The notes beneath the pieces were generated by a model, which searched no databases, was not told the origin of the DNA, and saw nothing but the letters and a program-made list of their open reading frames with translations. A stretch of DNA of 35,052 nt from positions 1 to 35,052 of the forward strand of contig BAAFSQ010000094.1 of assembly GCA_054661495.1 (NCBI GenBank), read 5' to 3'. Numbering within the stretch: the first letter of the stretch is position 1; each line of letters begins with the position of its first letter. The stretch is from Zygophlyctis sp. KS116 (taxonomy: Eukaryota > Chytridiomycota). This document shows positions 19,001 through 30,828 of this stretch, one piece after another. Made by a program: the position numbers and the translations under genes.

Positions 19001-22000
19001 AAAGCTAACTTTACTTCCCAGGCACTAGCTCTGTCTGCAAACCGTTTATAATACAAAGAATCTTTAATTGATTGAATTAAAGACTGATGGTCACCGATCT
19101 GATTGAACACATCCTTCCATTCTTTGATCAAATACATATGTTCACTGTTACCAGTTTGATACGGAATCAATGAAAAACGCTGGGAAGCACCCCAAATATC
19201 CAGATCTTGAATAGCTTCACGAAGAGAGACTTCACCTTGTGCACGTGCATTGAGTGCCCTGATACTCTCGGAATATTCTACAATTCGATTGGAAACGCTT
19301 ATGATATGTTTCACTGTTAATGTAGCTACCGTGACATCTGATTGTATTCCTACAATATGAAAAAACTCTGACCAGTGCTCAGCTGCCCATACACCGCCCT
19401 TTAGAAACTTCAGAGTTGGCAAAAGTTTTGAGTAAGAATCAAGCTGTTTTTTAACAAGGACTGACATTCCGTCTACTTTTCTTTTGTGAAAATTATCAGT
19501 CCATTTGGAAACAAGGTCCTCAAACACATATCCTCTAACGCTAAAAGATATCCAATCTTCGTCCAATAGCGTATCGAAATCCGCTACAAATTCTTCACAA
19601 AGTGACCACATGTCCCTAAATAAGGCAATATCTTTCTTAAGTTCTATTAAGTTGGGGAATTCAGGTGTAGCAACATTGAAAACATGGCTATCTGTTAGAA
19701 TTTGGTTTCCAACTCGTTCAATTTCATTAAGTTCAACGTCCCTTTCTTTTATAAAGTTCAGTGACTTAAGAGCACAATTCAAACTATCAAGCGCATCTAC
19801 TTTTGGTTTAAGCTGATTCCATCTATTGGAAAATTTGTCCAGATCGGCGTTAAAAGTTAATACTCTACTCGAAAAAGCATTTCTAAGCACATCTAATTGC
19901 TCAGCCATCATCAATTCATGACTTTCAAGTATAATTTCTAGCTTGCTCCACTGAGACTGAACAATAGTCACATCGATGCCAGCGCCCGATACCGTTTTAA
20001 GAAACTTATTGTTTGCCTCCACTTCTTCATAATCGACTTTCAAAAAGGCTTTATCAGCGATAAGTTTTTTTTGCTTTTGAGCGGCCAATGTAATATCTTC
20101 CATAGATTGAGCTTTAAAAGACAATATTTCTGTTGCATTACTAATAAACTCTTCAATTTTAGATAATTTTATGGAAAGGGATGACCTTATAGCCAAGATA
20201 ATAGAATCATACAAGTTTTGTAACTGGTCCTCAATGGAGGAACGAAGTCCTGAAGTGGAAATACAGATACAGCCTATGCGGATCATCTGAGGTATTGATT
20301 CGACCTCTTTACCTTTTTGCTTCAATATTTTCAAATTAAGTTCCCAATCAGCTATACATTTGAGATTTTCAGAAACTACGGTTTCCAAATTAACGCATCC
20401 AAGAACTACCCAATCCTCAAAAACATCTACTACCTTCAGCAAATCATCAAATATCTTTTCCGATCGTGAGTAAACATTGAGCAATGATGATGAACAATTG
20501 CTAATTAAGCTTAAAAATATTTTAGAGTCGCCTAAAGTCTTAAATCCAATTGGCAGATTAATGAATTTCTTGATTTCTCTATAATATTTTGCACGAATTT
20601 CTTCAAAAGGCGGGCGAAATTGAAGGCTTTGATTTTTGTAGACTAAATCTATTTTGATTTCAGGTAAATTAGCATGCAGATTTTCCAATCCTAGCTTATA
20701 TTGAAATTGAAATGCTTTGAAAATTTGAACGTCAATATGATTTCTCCAAGCAATAGTACTGTCTAGAGAAATCCCATGTTCCTGTACAGACAAGACAATT
20801 GTCCTTATTGAATCTAAAGTCTCCTTCCATTTCGATTGATTTTTGATTAAATCTGTGGATATGAGCGATTGAACATGGTCCAAAATATTTTCATGCATTT
20901 TTCGAAGATATCGATTTTGAGATGTCAGCTTATCGGCAGTATTTTGAAGTTGAATAAGATGTTTCTCATCCTTCTTTCCTGTATCTTTTATTAGTTTCTC
21001 AAACTGAACAGCAGATCCCAGCATCATTGGCTGCTGAAATACCAACATTTGAGAGTCTATTCCATTATAGAAATGTGCAATCTGTTTCAACGCAACACTC
21101 TTATGATAAAACTTTTGAGCTGTATAGCTCGCCTTTTTGATTTCATCTGGAACAGCTAGACCTAGGGCTAGAAGCTGCCGCACTTCACGAGCAACGGATA
21201 TTAAATGATCATCGTAGTTGACAGACAGTTTACCAGCATTGAAGAAAAATTGCAAAATAGATTCTTCAGTTTGAGAAGATATACCATTCAACATATCGTC
21301 TTGGCGAATGGATTCCACCCAATCATCCAAGCGATCTTTTTCATAAACTGCTATAGAACTCTTCAATTCAGTACAAAATTCAGCTGCTTTGCTGCCGTTG
21401 TTACTCCTTGAGAAAATTCGATCAAGTATTACTCCAAATTCTTTAATCTAATATTAATTTATTAGATATGGTTACCTTTGAAAGTTGCAATCTGCACCAT
21501 TGAATATCTTTAACATAAGTTTTAGAAGAAATCTTCAAATTAAATCATTAAAAAATCACATTTGAAGATTTTTCATCGTATTGTGAATTGATAAGTTTCA
21601 AATAATCAATCATCTGTGCTAAAATTGATTCCTTTTCAGAGCCTAATTGTTTATATAAATAGAAAGACAATACTAAAACGGTTGCCAGATTTCTCTTCAG
21701 AAATAAATTCACTAAATTTTATAGCATCCCTCATAAGCTGAGTTGGTTGGGCCTGCAAAGAACTGAATAAAGACTTGATTTTAGCGATTGCTGTTTCTTC
21801 AACAGCTTTAAGATTCTTTTGATAAGTCAGGATACATGCCTTCTGTTTAATTTTAGGAAAATAATACATCAAGTTCTTTCTGATTCACAGGGTCTGTTTC
21901 TAAATATCTTTTTGATTCGAATATCTCTAAAGTCTTTAAAGACGAAAAATCGCCTTGCTCTTCCAGTGAAAGTAGAGAAATAAGAAGATTGTGCCGTTCT

Positions 22001-23116
22001 CTAATATTCCATATCAAGCGCAACCTTTCCAAAAAATCGGAAAAACAAGCGGAAGAAAACTTGTCATTTTTCCATTTACGGCTTGAATTTCTCCAAAGTT
22101 TGTCTGTAAGAAATTCGAATGACTTCTTTAAACGTTCTAGAACTTCCATACAGCATAATATTTCATCTTTAATCTACTTTTTAGACTTTTAAGAGATACA
22201 TTTTCAAAAGAATTCGTTAGTATATTCAATGGCATCAGTTTACTTTTTATAAAGAGAACCATCTGATTTACAATCACATTCATTAATCTTCTTATCCTTA
22301 TTTCCGGATATTCTTCAACTTTTTGCCTAATTGTATTAGTTAACACTATTACCATAAATCATCCAAAAGATCATGAGCTAAATCAACAATCTCCAGTAAA
22401 AAAGAACAAGGCTTTGCACTTCAATGTCATGTAAATAAAAGTACTCTATATATTCTATAGATTCAACCAGTTTTTCCATTGCCTTGATGACCTTGCGTGC
22501 TAGATTCATACTATCAGTATTCTTTAAAGATTCAGTTTTCCAATAGTTAAATTCTTCCTTTACAGTTGCTATATTAATCCCTTATTTAAGATTTGAAAAT
22601 AAATACCAGAATTATCCTTATTCATTCTCTCAAGAGAAACGGTTGTAAGTAATTCATTATCTAGAGCTCCTACCAACTGTCTTACTTTAGAGTCTAAACC
22701 TTTTGGCCTAAATTTGAATTATATGAAGATAATACTTGTTTAGTATGGGATGATATATATTATGAATAGTAGAATATAATGACTCCACTGTCGATTTACC
22801 CAATGAAACTACAGACCAAAGGCCTTGCGCCTGTTTATAAAATACAATGCACCCATCAAAACCATCAACATCCAATTTACTTTTCCACGCCAAATGTTTG
22901 TTCTATTATTAGAGAAAAACTAGTTAGTACCAATGACACCAGAAATATAGGCTCTTCATGCGAAGCGTTTTGAGCAAAAGCTATTAATTCAGGCGCATTG
23001 ATAAGCTCAGACACACTTTTGACAGTTTCTGTAGGGAAATGATGCAAGACGCATTTCTCTATCCAATCTCGGTCCATTTCTGAAGTTGTTTGCGTCACGA
23101 AGTCGTAATCGGACAT
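10049..23116 (-). CDS. DYNC2H1: Cytoplasmic dynein-2 heavy chain (IFT retrograde motor)
   Basis: DYNC2H1 drives retrograde intraflagellar transport. Nineteen exons restore 4191 residues (human about 4300). Exons, 5' to 3': 22931-23116, 22736-22902, 22607-22707, 22420-22580, 22353-22390, 22200-22326, 21868-22173, 21674-21842, 21560-21642, 21476-21532, 17949-21447, 15936-17922, 13929-15905, 11037-13899, 10922-11008, 10810-10893, 10456-10783, 10232-10428, 10049-10207. Introns are 24-31 nt. Tail and linker come first (RPPFEEIRAKYYREIKKF; FYFIGDDDLLEILGQS). The AAA1 P-loop GPAGTGKT spans the 17923-17948 intron, followed by CGAWGCFDEFNR and GGRQKLPDNLKQLFR, typical of the dynein-2 class. AAA2 has GPAGSGKSS (about residue 1917); AAA3 has GPEGVGKLAL, lacking the usual Thr/Ser; AAA4 is degenerate. 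Then come the coiled stalk (AAPLAEWVKAN), AAA5/6 and the C-terminal domain, ending WIISNIAFLLEK. Introns cluster at both ends, while the four central exons total over 10 kb. No stop or frameshift remains. Confidence 0.95.
10208..10231 (-). other. Intron 18 of DYNC2H1 (24 nt, acceptor ambiguous)
   Basis: The donor GTATGT is clear. In-frame acceptors at 12, 24 or 27 nt all restore the protein; 24 or 27 nt fits the other introns in the window. The first four codons (GTA TGT TTT TAG) put a stop in frame if it is retained. Confidence 0.65.
10894..10921 (-). other. GC-AG intron 15 of DYNC2H1 (28 nt)
   Basis: Upstream codons read INFWTK and downstream codons VAEELSISSISK, both matching the dynein-2 C-terminal region. 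No GT donor joins them in phase. A donor AAG|GCATGC with an acceptor after GAATAG gives exactly 28 nt, phase 0, with ACTAAT inside as a branch candidate. It is the only non-GT donor among 51 introns. Confidence 0.7.
17923..17948 (-). other. Intron 11 of DYNC2H1 splitting the AAA1 Walker A motif (26 nt)
   Basis: The exon before ends GPAGTG and the exon after starts with KTESVKALG. The junction falls inside the glycine codon of GPAGTGKT, so unspliced mRNA would end the motor just before its essential P-loop lysine. Confidence 0.93.
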
Positions 23117-23369
23117 TCGCTATCAGCAATCGACACTTAAAATCATAACACACATATCATAACATTCATTTAAAAAATAGCAATTGACAGGTAATCATGC
23201 ATCATAATGAAATGTTGTCGGCATCTGAAACCATCCAAAAGTCCAAAATCCCATAAAGTTAAGGTAAAAGCAAAAATATCAATGCAAGTAATTCCATTAT
23301 TGTCAGCTAATTTAAAAGGTCAATTCGACAAGAGGATCAAAGATTTATGGGATTAATAAGCAAAGTAGA
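23117..23369. promoter_or_regulatory. Divergent intergenic region, DYNC2H1 / old yellow enzyme
   Basis: The region holds the upstream DNA of both genes and probably a short first exon of the oxidoreductase. ATG codons at 23197, 23207, 23212 and 23282 are candidates, but none joins the conserved frame through a 23-33 nt intron that I could verify. A 47-codon frame from 23207 ends at a stop near 23353 and has no recognisable similarity. Confidence 0.35.
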
Positions 23370-24557
23370 ATATGGAAGCCGATAATCCTGGGAAATCATC
23401 AGTTATCTCATCGGATATTCATGGCTCCATTGACCAGATTTCGGTCTCCAGGTGGATTTCCAACAGATATGGGGATACAATATTATAATCAACGCTCTAC
23501 AAAGGGTGGTTTAATAGTTTCAGAAGCTACTTTTATTGCTCAAGAGGCAGGGGGATATGAAAATGCTCCAGGAATTTGGAGTTTGAAACATGTCGAATGT
23601 TGGAAACCGATTACAAAGGCTGTTCATGATAAAGAAGGAATAATTTATTGTCAATTGTGGGCTCTTGGGCGTGTCAATCCAGGAAAAGATCTAAAATGTC
23701 CAATGATTGTTGGACCTTCGGCAATACCGGCTCCGGTTGATACTCGGCCGGATGTTACAATTAATGAAAGATTGGTTCCAAAGGTTATGTCGATTCAAGA
23801 CATTCAAAGATATATTGGTCATTATAAGAATGCTGCTAAATTTGCTATTGAGGCAGGATTTGATGGTTGTGAATTACATGGAGCTAATGGATATATTTTA
23901 GATCAATTTTTGCACCAAGAATCAAACAAAAGAGATGATGAATATGGTGGGTCAGTTGAAAATCGTGCTAGATTCATGTTGGAAGCGTTAGATGCAGTCG
24001 CTAATGAAATTGGTCAGGAAAGAACGGCTATAAGACTGTCGCCTTTTTCTATTTTTCAGTTTAATGGATTAGAGACTGATCCTTTTGAGACATGGGGGTA
24101 CGTTTGCCGTGAAATTAAGAAGCGTTTTCCGAAATTAGCTTATGTTTCTTTAGTTGATCCTCGTTTAGAGACTCAGGCTAATCCTGAACTAAAAAAGGAA
24201 TATTCTGCAGACTATTTTAGAGCAATTTTCCGGGATATGGATCCAGAAACTGTTAACAGACTTGAATCAGTTGAAGGTATACGCTTTCCAGATCCGGACT
24301 CGGAAAATCCGACAGTGGTTATTTCTGCTGGTGGATTTACTCCTAGTGATGCAGAAGAAAAGGGAGATTTGACTGGCGGGATGGTTGGATATGGTCGCAT
24401 TTTTATTTCTAATCCTGATTTGGTTCACCGGATTAAAAATGGTCTGGTTCTAAATGCCTATAATCGTCATACTTTTTATACTCCTGAAAATGAAGGATAT
24501 AATGACTATCTGCTTGCAAATGATGAAACACCAAAGTTTATTCCGTCAAATCTTTAG
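23370..24557 (+). CDS. Old yellow enzyme family NADH:flavin oxidoreductase (first exon not located)
   Basis: These FMN enzymes reduce activated alkenes such as enones with NAD(P)H. The TIM-barrel hallmarks are present: WKPIILGNHQLSHRIF leading into MAPLTRFR (FMN-binding Thr), GIIYCQLWALGR (Gln contacting the flavin), and GCELHGANGYILDQFL, whose His and Asn bind the substrate and whose Tyr is the usual proton donor. KRDDEYGGSVENRARF and a C-terminal GGMVGYGRIFISNPDL phosphate-binding segment follow. The frame is conserved from at least 23370, 17 codons before the ATG at 23421, so 23421 is not the true start; the real start must lie in an upstream exon I could not fix. There are at least 395 residues, typical for the family. 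It is convergent with the hydrolase gene, 12 bp from its stop. The physiological substrate is unknown. Confidence 0.9.
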   Translation: MWKPIILGNHQLSHRIFMAPLTRFRSPGGFPTDMGIQYYNQRSTKGGLIVSEATFIAQEAGGYENAPGIWSLKHVECWKPITKAVHDKEGIIYCQLWALGRVNPGKDLKCPMIVGPSAIPAPVDTRPDVTINERLVPKVMSIQDIQRYIGHYKNAAKFAIEAGFDGCELHGANGYILDQFLHQESNKRDDEYGGSVENRARFMLEALDAVANEIGQERTAIRLSPFSIFQFNGLETDPFETWGYVCREIKKRFPKLAYVSLVDPRLETQANPELKKEYSADYFRAIFRDMDPETVNRLESVEGIRFPDPDSENPTVVISAGGFTPSDAEEKGDLTGGMVGYGRIFISNPDLVHRIKNGLVLNAYNRHTFYTPENEGYNDYLLANDETPKFIPSNL

Positions 24558-24569
24558 GAAGTTTATAAA

Positions 24570-26063
24570 TCAGTCCATTTTACTGATTTCTTGAATAATT
24601 CCAATTGCTTGAGTTGAAGCCATGATTTGCCCATGATGAAAATTAGACACATACATGACCTTGCGTGAACTATCTTGATGAATTGTAAGATAGTTTAATA
24701 TGTTTTGTGAATTTATAATATCATCCTTTCCGGCGAGAAAAATTACACAATTTTTTGGGAGTTGATGTGTAAAGTATGTATTTTGAAACCATACAAAATA
24801 CCTATGAAGAAATGTAGCAATCCCTGCCTCGGACATTCCAACAAACTTTATGAAAGCTTCGTTCAAGGTCCTTGGAGACCGATAAAGAGCATTGAATGCG
24901 GTATGATGGGCCCATAAATTAAAACATATAGGATCAATAAAAATTCTACCATGAACCATTTCAGGGAAAAATAAATCCATCCATCTAACAAGAGCTGTAC
25001 CAATTGAATGTCCGGCGACAATGCATTTGCTTATTTTAAGTCCTTTGAGACATTCCATGACATGTGTAGCATATTCCTGGGGCAAAAGATGATTATCCTC
25101 CCAAATCATAGAGATAGAAGGCATCTCGAATAATAATATTGGCCGATTCGGTTGATTAATAATGAGACTTAAAATAAAAGGAATGTATGTAATTAGTCCT
25201 AAAATAAATATTTAGTAAATTACCAATCCCCAAACCATGAAAGAAAACAAGTGGAATTTGTTTGGGGTCCTCCACTTTTCTATAAAAAAATGGGCATGCC
25301 AATCCTTGAATAAACTAAATAAATTTGTACCTTGATACTTTTGAAATCCCATACCAGAAAGAATAATCCATGCAGAATAATTAGCAATTCTAACTGCAGA
25401 ATAATGAATTAAAGGCTTATGATATATAGTTACCGGATCCCTAGTTAAAACAATCTTTGATAAAGGAATAACATTCCCTTCATTTTTGAATTTCATGCCA
25501 ACTTTTTCTTCAAAAGATTCAATCCATCTAGATATAAGAGCGCTCTCATGTGCATTAGTTTTATCATAAAAACTATTCCAAAAAGTACCGGCCAACCAAT
25601 CCGCAACATCCCTACGAGAAATACTTTCAACTGGCGCATTAAAAAACCACCCAGATAGAAAATTAGCATGTGATTCATTATCATAAATCATTTCCTTCAT
25701 GCATGATTCAAACTCATCATCAGAAATTTTGGGCAAATGATCAGAATTTACACTTTTAAATATTCGATACTAGAGTTAAAATTACAGCAAAAGTACCTTT
25801 ATGCTTTGGTAAACTAAGAATATTGCCTCTGCAATCATCCATACATCAAACCATTTCAAATAAACATTAATTCCATAGAACCATGAATACATCAAGTTAA
25901 GTGCCACAAAAATTGTCACAATCCACATGGAAGAGAAGAACAGCACGATTCCAATTCCAATTGTTTTCTTTGTTATTCCAATGAGTTTTCTAGTGGCTCT
26001 AAGGACAAATGCACCCTCAAATGGCTCTAGTTTTGTTAATGGGGACATAAAAGATCGACGCAT
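24570..26063 (-). CDS. Membrane-anchored alpha/beta hydrolase with one apparent frameshift
   Basis: Three exons: 25797-26063, 25224-25769, 24570-25198 (introns 27 and 25 nt). Two hydrophobic N-terminal segments (about residues 38-62 and 72-89) suggest membrane anchoring. The hydrolase fold follows: oxyanion region LVFFHGLGIGLITY, nucleophile elbow AGHSIGTAL (Ser), then AGKDDII with a likely catalytic Asp and NFHHGQIM with the His. Exon 2 is read in one frame to AHFF, then needs one extra base at the A7 run at 25284-25290 (+ strand) to continue YRKVEDPKQIPLVFFHG; with that base the three exons sum to 481 codons. This is probably a homopolymer sequence error, but a real frameshift is possible. 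It looks like a fungal lipase/esterase-type protein of unknown substrate. The start lies 34 bp after the TPP2 stop. Confidence 0.78.
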
Positions 26064-26097
26064 GACCGTGCATAGGTGAAAGAATTAAAAGATTCTA

Positions 26098-29000
26098 TTA
26101 GAAACTCGCATAATCTTTTGGAAACTTTAGCAAATTCCATCTTTTGTGCGCCTCATCCCATACTTTCCATTCTAGTTTTTCAAAAATGTTCATTTTCATA
26201 TCTAAAAGTTTCCTTGAGATTCGTGAGTCAACGTCCTTCTTTTCTTGAAGGAATTTTATAATTGCTAAAAGACTTGTTCCAGAGAATCCTTGAATATTTT
26301 GTCTCCAACTCCATAATAGTAAATAACGATCATGTAATTTTGGCTTATCTCCAACCCATTCACAGAGGTTTTTTAAAATTGAATCAAAATCATCAAGAGT
26401 TTTTTCGCTGGGACGAGAAGAATTATTTACATTCAATTTTTGGATAGCTGTAGCTTTTGCTATTAATGCGTATATCAACGAGCTTTTTCCCTTGTCCTTG
26501 GCAGAAGAGATCTCCTTCTCTGCAGGCGTTTTGTTTTCATGAGATACCCCAAAATACTTTGCCAATTCATCTTGTGAAATGATTGAAATCACTTTATCAC
26601 TTAATTCAATAACTTTACGGCAAAGATTTTCATCTATACTTTCGGATTTATCCATTTTGTCAAATTCAATTTCAAGATTTTGATGATGTAAGGGCAAATG
26701 TGATGGGAATTCAGCGCACAATTTGATGCTTAAGCTACTTCGCAGATCATCAGACTTGAGTTTAGAAAGCCAAGAAATTTCTAGATCGCGTACGGCTTCT
26801 CTAATTAATTGGTCCTCCTTTTTCAATTCATCTACTGATTTCTTTCCTTCAAATTTGGGAATATCAGGCGGGACCAGATACTGAACATTATACATTGGAC
26901 CATCCAACTTTTTTCCTTCAAGAATATCAAGCTTTCCAAGGAGTATATCTCCATATTTAACTTCTTTAGGAAGCGAAGAGGAGTTACCAACAAAAAAGCA
27001 TACTCTATCCCCTCTTTGCAATGTTTTCTTTTTAAAAACGCCATCAGGATTTCCAGTGGTTAACTCACCTATTGAAGTTGCAATAGGGAGAGTTGCCGAC
27101 TTTGACATGGATATATCCAAAACTAGAGGCATATTGACCAGGTTATCTAGAGCTTCTACTCTTATAGATGACACCTGTACTTTAATTGTGTAGGTTCCTT
27201 CAGAAAGTTTGATAGCCTTGGGGTATATATCCTAAAGATTCATTCCAAATTATAACCATACCTGATATGATAGCAGTCTTTTGTTATTATCAAATAGTAA
27301 AACGCAGAAATTATCAAGGGAGGATTCATATAAAACATGCTTATGCTGAGGGAACTGTGGAGTTACTGAGACATCACTATCAAGCTTAAATGTGTAAGTT
27401 AATTCCAAAGCATGGGCCTGTTTACCGTCGGGATGAACATCTCGAGACTGAAGAGCAACTACAGATGATTCCTCACTTGGTCTTATGACTCGACGAATCG
27501 TTTCTAACAATTAAATTGTCTAAAATTCACCTAGTGAGACCGAGGGAGAGATTTCTTGTTTCCGAATCATCGCGCTTACATCAATTCGAGTGAATCCAGT
27601 GATCCCAGAGGTGATGCTTAGCTCTTCAAAGCAGCCAGCAGATGAGCCATATCCACCCAGTGCATTTCCTGAGGCGGTACAAAATATTCCGTGGAATTTT
27701 AACTCAACTGTAACATTTGATCTATCAAGAGATGACCAAAATTGTGCAAGACACAGTTCCATAGTCACATTTGGGATAACTCTCAACCACTTGGAATATG
27801 TTGGAGAATCACTTTGGCTACCTGAATTATTTGAATTAAGAGCAAATGAAAGATCGTGTTCAAATTGATTGTAGCGGCTTTGGGGAAGTAGCTGAATTAT
27901 GTGCGCATAAAATCTAGCTGTAAAGTCTCGGTTTGCTGCGTTAATCCTGATCTCTGATTCATTAGTAAGAGGACATACCTAGGTAGTTAGATCCTGAAGG
28001 AACAGCTATAAATTTTCTCTTGATATGACCAGGGGCGAATTCTAAATTCGAATACTTGATATAACCAGAGAGAACTTCACTATTGGAACTGGATGTCATT
28101 GACGTAGAGAGTGGTTCTGGTTTGCAAACCGCAACTGGAATATTAAACAACGGTCCTGAATCTTGATTATCAATATCATATGCACTAATCCTGCCAAAAT
28201 ATGCTCCTGGTTCTACAAATGTAGGATCGATATGAATACCAAAAGTTCGACCTCCAGCATTTAAGTGCAAGTTTTTGGGCACCTTGATCCAAGAATGACT
28301 ACTCTTAAATTCTAGCTTGACTTCCATTTTTAATTTTGTTTCATTTTGTGAAGGATGATCATTATTTATAAAGTTTGGTGTTACAGAAACGTTAAAAGAA
28401 TTAAGGCGTGATGTTTCTTCAGCATCTCTAAGATACACCCCACGATTGCTACCAATTGAAACGTTGTAATCCAGATGAAAATTACTCAAATTACCAACTT
28501 TTAGCAGGTAATCCCATGCATCCTTAACTTGAATAAACTTTACGGAAAGACAGTCTCCGATGTCTTTTCCGGAATTCTGGATAGCTCTTTTGATGAGGTA
28601 AGGTGTATATATGCGTTTTTCCGCCTTTAATGCCGAGAGCAGCAAAGAAATACAACCACAACAGTTTGGGGATGCCATGGAAGTTCCATTCATGAGCTGA
28701 GAATTCTGAATGGTAAACTGAGGGACTGAAGTTATAGCAGCACCCGGCGCATATATATCAACACCTTAATATTAAATACTCTGACTTACCGACATCACCA
28801 TCCAAAGCCGGACCACGGGAAGACCAAGTATAAGGCCTTTCAGTCACATTCTTTAATAAAGCGTATTCAGCCTCCATCATTGACGCAGTGACAAACGCAC
28901 CAACAGAAATCACACCAGAAGCAAATCCACCAGGTGCACCTACTGTACTTAAAGCAGGTCCCGCATTTCCAGCAGATGTAACAAAAACAATATTAGCCTT

Positions 29001-30079
29001 ATTTACAACTTCCTTGGTCAACAAATTCAAAAATGTCCCATAGTTTGGTAATGTACAAGCTTCACCATACGACATATTTGCAATATCAACCTTGAGCCTT
29101 ACCATCTCATTAGCTGCCCTGACTAGACCCCTACCAGTCTCCATTGATCCTAGCCTATTATCTCCAATTTTCAAAGAGACGATTTGCGCACCAGGAGCAA
29201 CACCATTAAGTTCTTCTTGTCCAGGAAAGTATGCAGCAGAAATAGCAGCAACATGCGTTCCATGAGCCCCTAAAATATTAAAAAAATCCTAAAAACCTGA
29301 AGTTGTAACTATAGATAACACCTTTCCACCATCATAAAAATTGACTGAAAAATTCAACATTGAATCTACTCCAAAAGAGCTATATTCCTGTTCTAAATTA
29401 TATTCTGCTAATAATTTATTTTTTGATAAATCTCCAGAAAACCCTGTATCAACTACTGCTCTCCAAACATTCCCATCATTAAACCAAACACAATCATACA
29501 CTAGAGGAGCTGTTTCAAACGCCTTGATTTCTTCTTTTAAACAATCTAATCTAGCCTTGTATTCCTCAACCCACTTTTCAAAATCTTGTTTTTCTTCATT
29601 TTTACAATTCAAGAGATTTTTCTGTGCCTCTTGCAACTTTACATGAACCTCTGTTACCAACTTTGAATGTTGAACATCAAAATAAACTCTACTTTCCTAA
29701 AATTTAAACCCAAAATTAAGCATACTCTTGATAATCTTTCCACCAAATCCTTTGGAAACAAATCATTTGCGCTTTTAAGCCCAAGATACACCTGATTATC
29801 TTTAATATTCCAATTTCCCAATTTTAATTCTCTTCCTGATAATCCTTGAACAGTTTTTTCTTGTATAGAGACCAGAGTTCCATAAACATCACCGGTCCCA
29901 GTACAGTCTATTATATTTGTAATTTTACTTAACCCGTGCGGAGTAGTTTGTAGTCCTGGAGCCGCTGGATCAACACCTGTATCAAGAATAGCAATTACGA
30001 TATTTTTACCATTGTGAGTCTTTGAAAACTCTAGAGACTGAGTCTCTCGTTTGGGCAAAAGTCCTTGAAATCCATTCAT
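26098..30079 (-). CDS. TPP2: Tripeptidyl peptidase II (subtilisin-family giant peptidase)
   Basis: TPP2 cleaves tripeptides from the N-termini of cytosolic peptides, downstream of the proteasome, as a very large homo-oligomer. Seven exons give 1272 residues (human about 1250): 29726-30079, 29297-29696, 28790-29269, 27979-28764, 27531-27953, 27262-27503, 26098-27231. Introns are 29, 27, 25, 25, 27 and 30 nt. The S8 catalytic triad is complete: Asp33 in AILDTGVDP, His257 in GAHGTHVAA (formed across intron 2), and Ser440 in NGTSMASPN, at spacings matching the human enzyme as I recall it. The long insert between Asp and His and the C-terminal extension are TPP2 hallmarks. The ATG at 30079 gives MNGFQGLLPKRE; the open frame beyond it is not conserved. 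The tandem hydrolase gene follows at 34 bp. Confidence 0.95.
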
Positions 30080-30828
30080 TTTAAATCTTTTATAAGAACG
30101 GGCCGACCGAGTCACTGGGCGCGTGTGCCACCGCCTGTCCGACTGCCACAGTACTTGCTGTTTTACTGATAGTTTTAGTAGATAAATTAGGTAATAGATC
30201 AAAAAGTAGGAAATAATAAAATGATTAAACAATACTTGACGTCTTCTTTATTTCTACCCAGTGATTGTCTGGATTTACTTTAAGTTTAAAGGGATCGTTT
30301 AGAGAATATATAATAAACGATGAGGCCATTCTAGTACTTATGACCTAATTTTAGCATTATAGTAGATACCTGTGAGATCCAAAATAGACTCGACTGAATG
30401 ATTCGTGTTATGTTACCATGGCAATCAGATCCAGAACTGCAATATTTTAGATAATCATTGAAAAAAGACATGAAGGATATAGATGCTAAAATACCCAAAA
30501 TACTTGTAATTCCAAAATACTAGAATTATAAATTTATAATCTTACAGCCGATACAAGTCTAGTATTCAATAGAGATTTATTATTAAATGTATACAAGAGG
30601 AAAATAGATACGAGACAATTAATACTATAAGCCCAGATTATGTCATACCAGACAAATTGAATAGATGATGAAATAGCTCTCCATAGAATTAAAAGTATAC
30701 TTATGGCCTACAATCAATTAGGGAATATTACTATTTGGAAAATGCAGCTATAAAATAAGTGGAAAAGTGGTTTATCAAGTGATGTATAGTTTTTAGGCAT
30801 GAAATCTTCCGTATCGATATTCTTTTTT
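30080..30828. other. Intergenic region between RIC1 3' end and TPP2 5' end
   Basis: This is the longest gap in the right half. I see no coding frame, tRNA or other RNA gene. It contains a perfect 16-bp palindrome at 30525-30540 (ATTATAAATTTATAAT). TPP2 promoter elements presumably lie at 30080-30300. Confidence 0.4.

Noticed and set aside
30080-30828. Hidden tRNA or small RNA gene
   Set aside because: No cloverleaf with recognisable A and B boxes, and no other RNA motif, could be found by eye on either strand.
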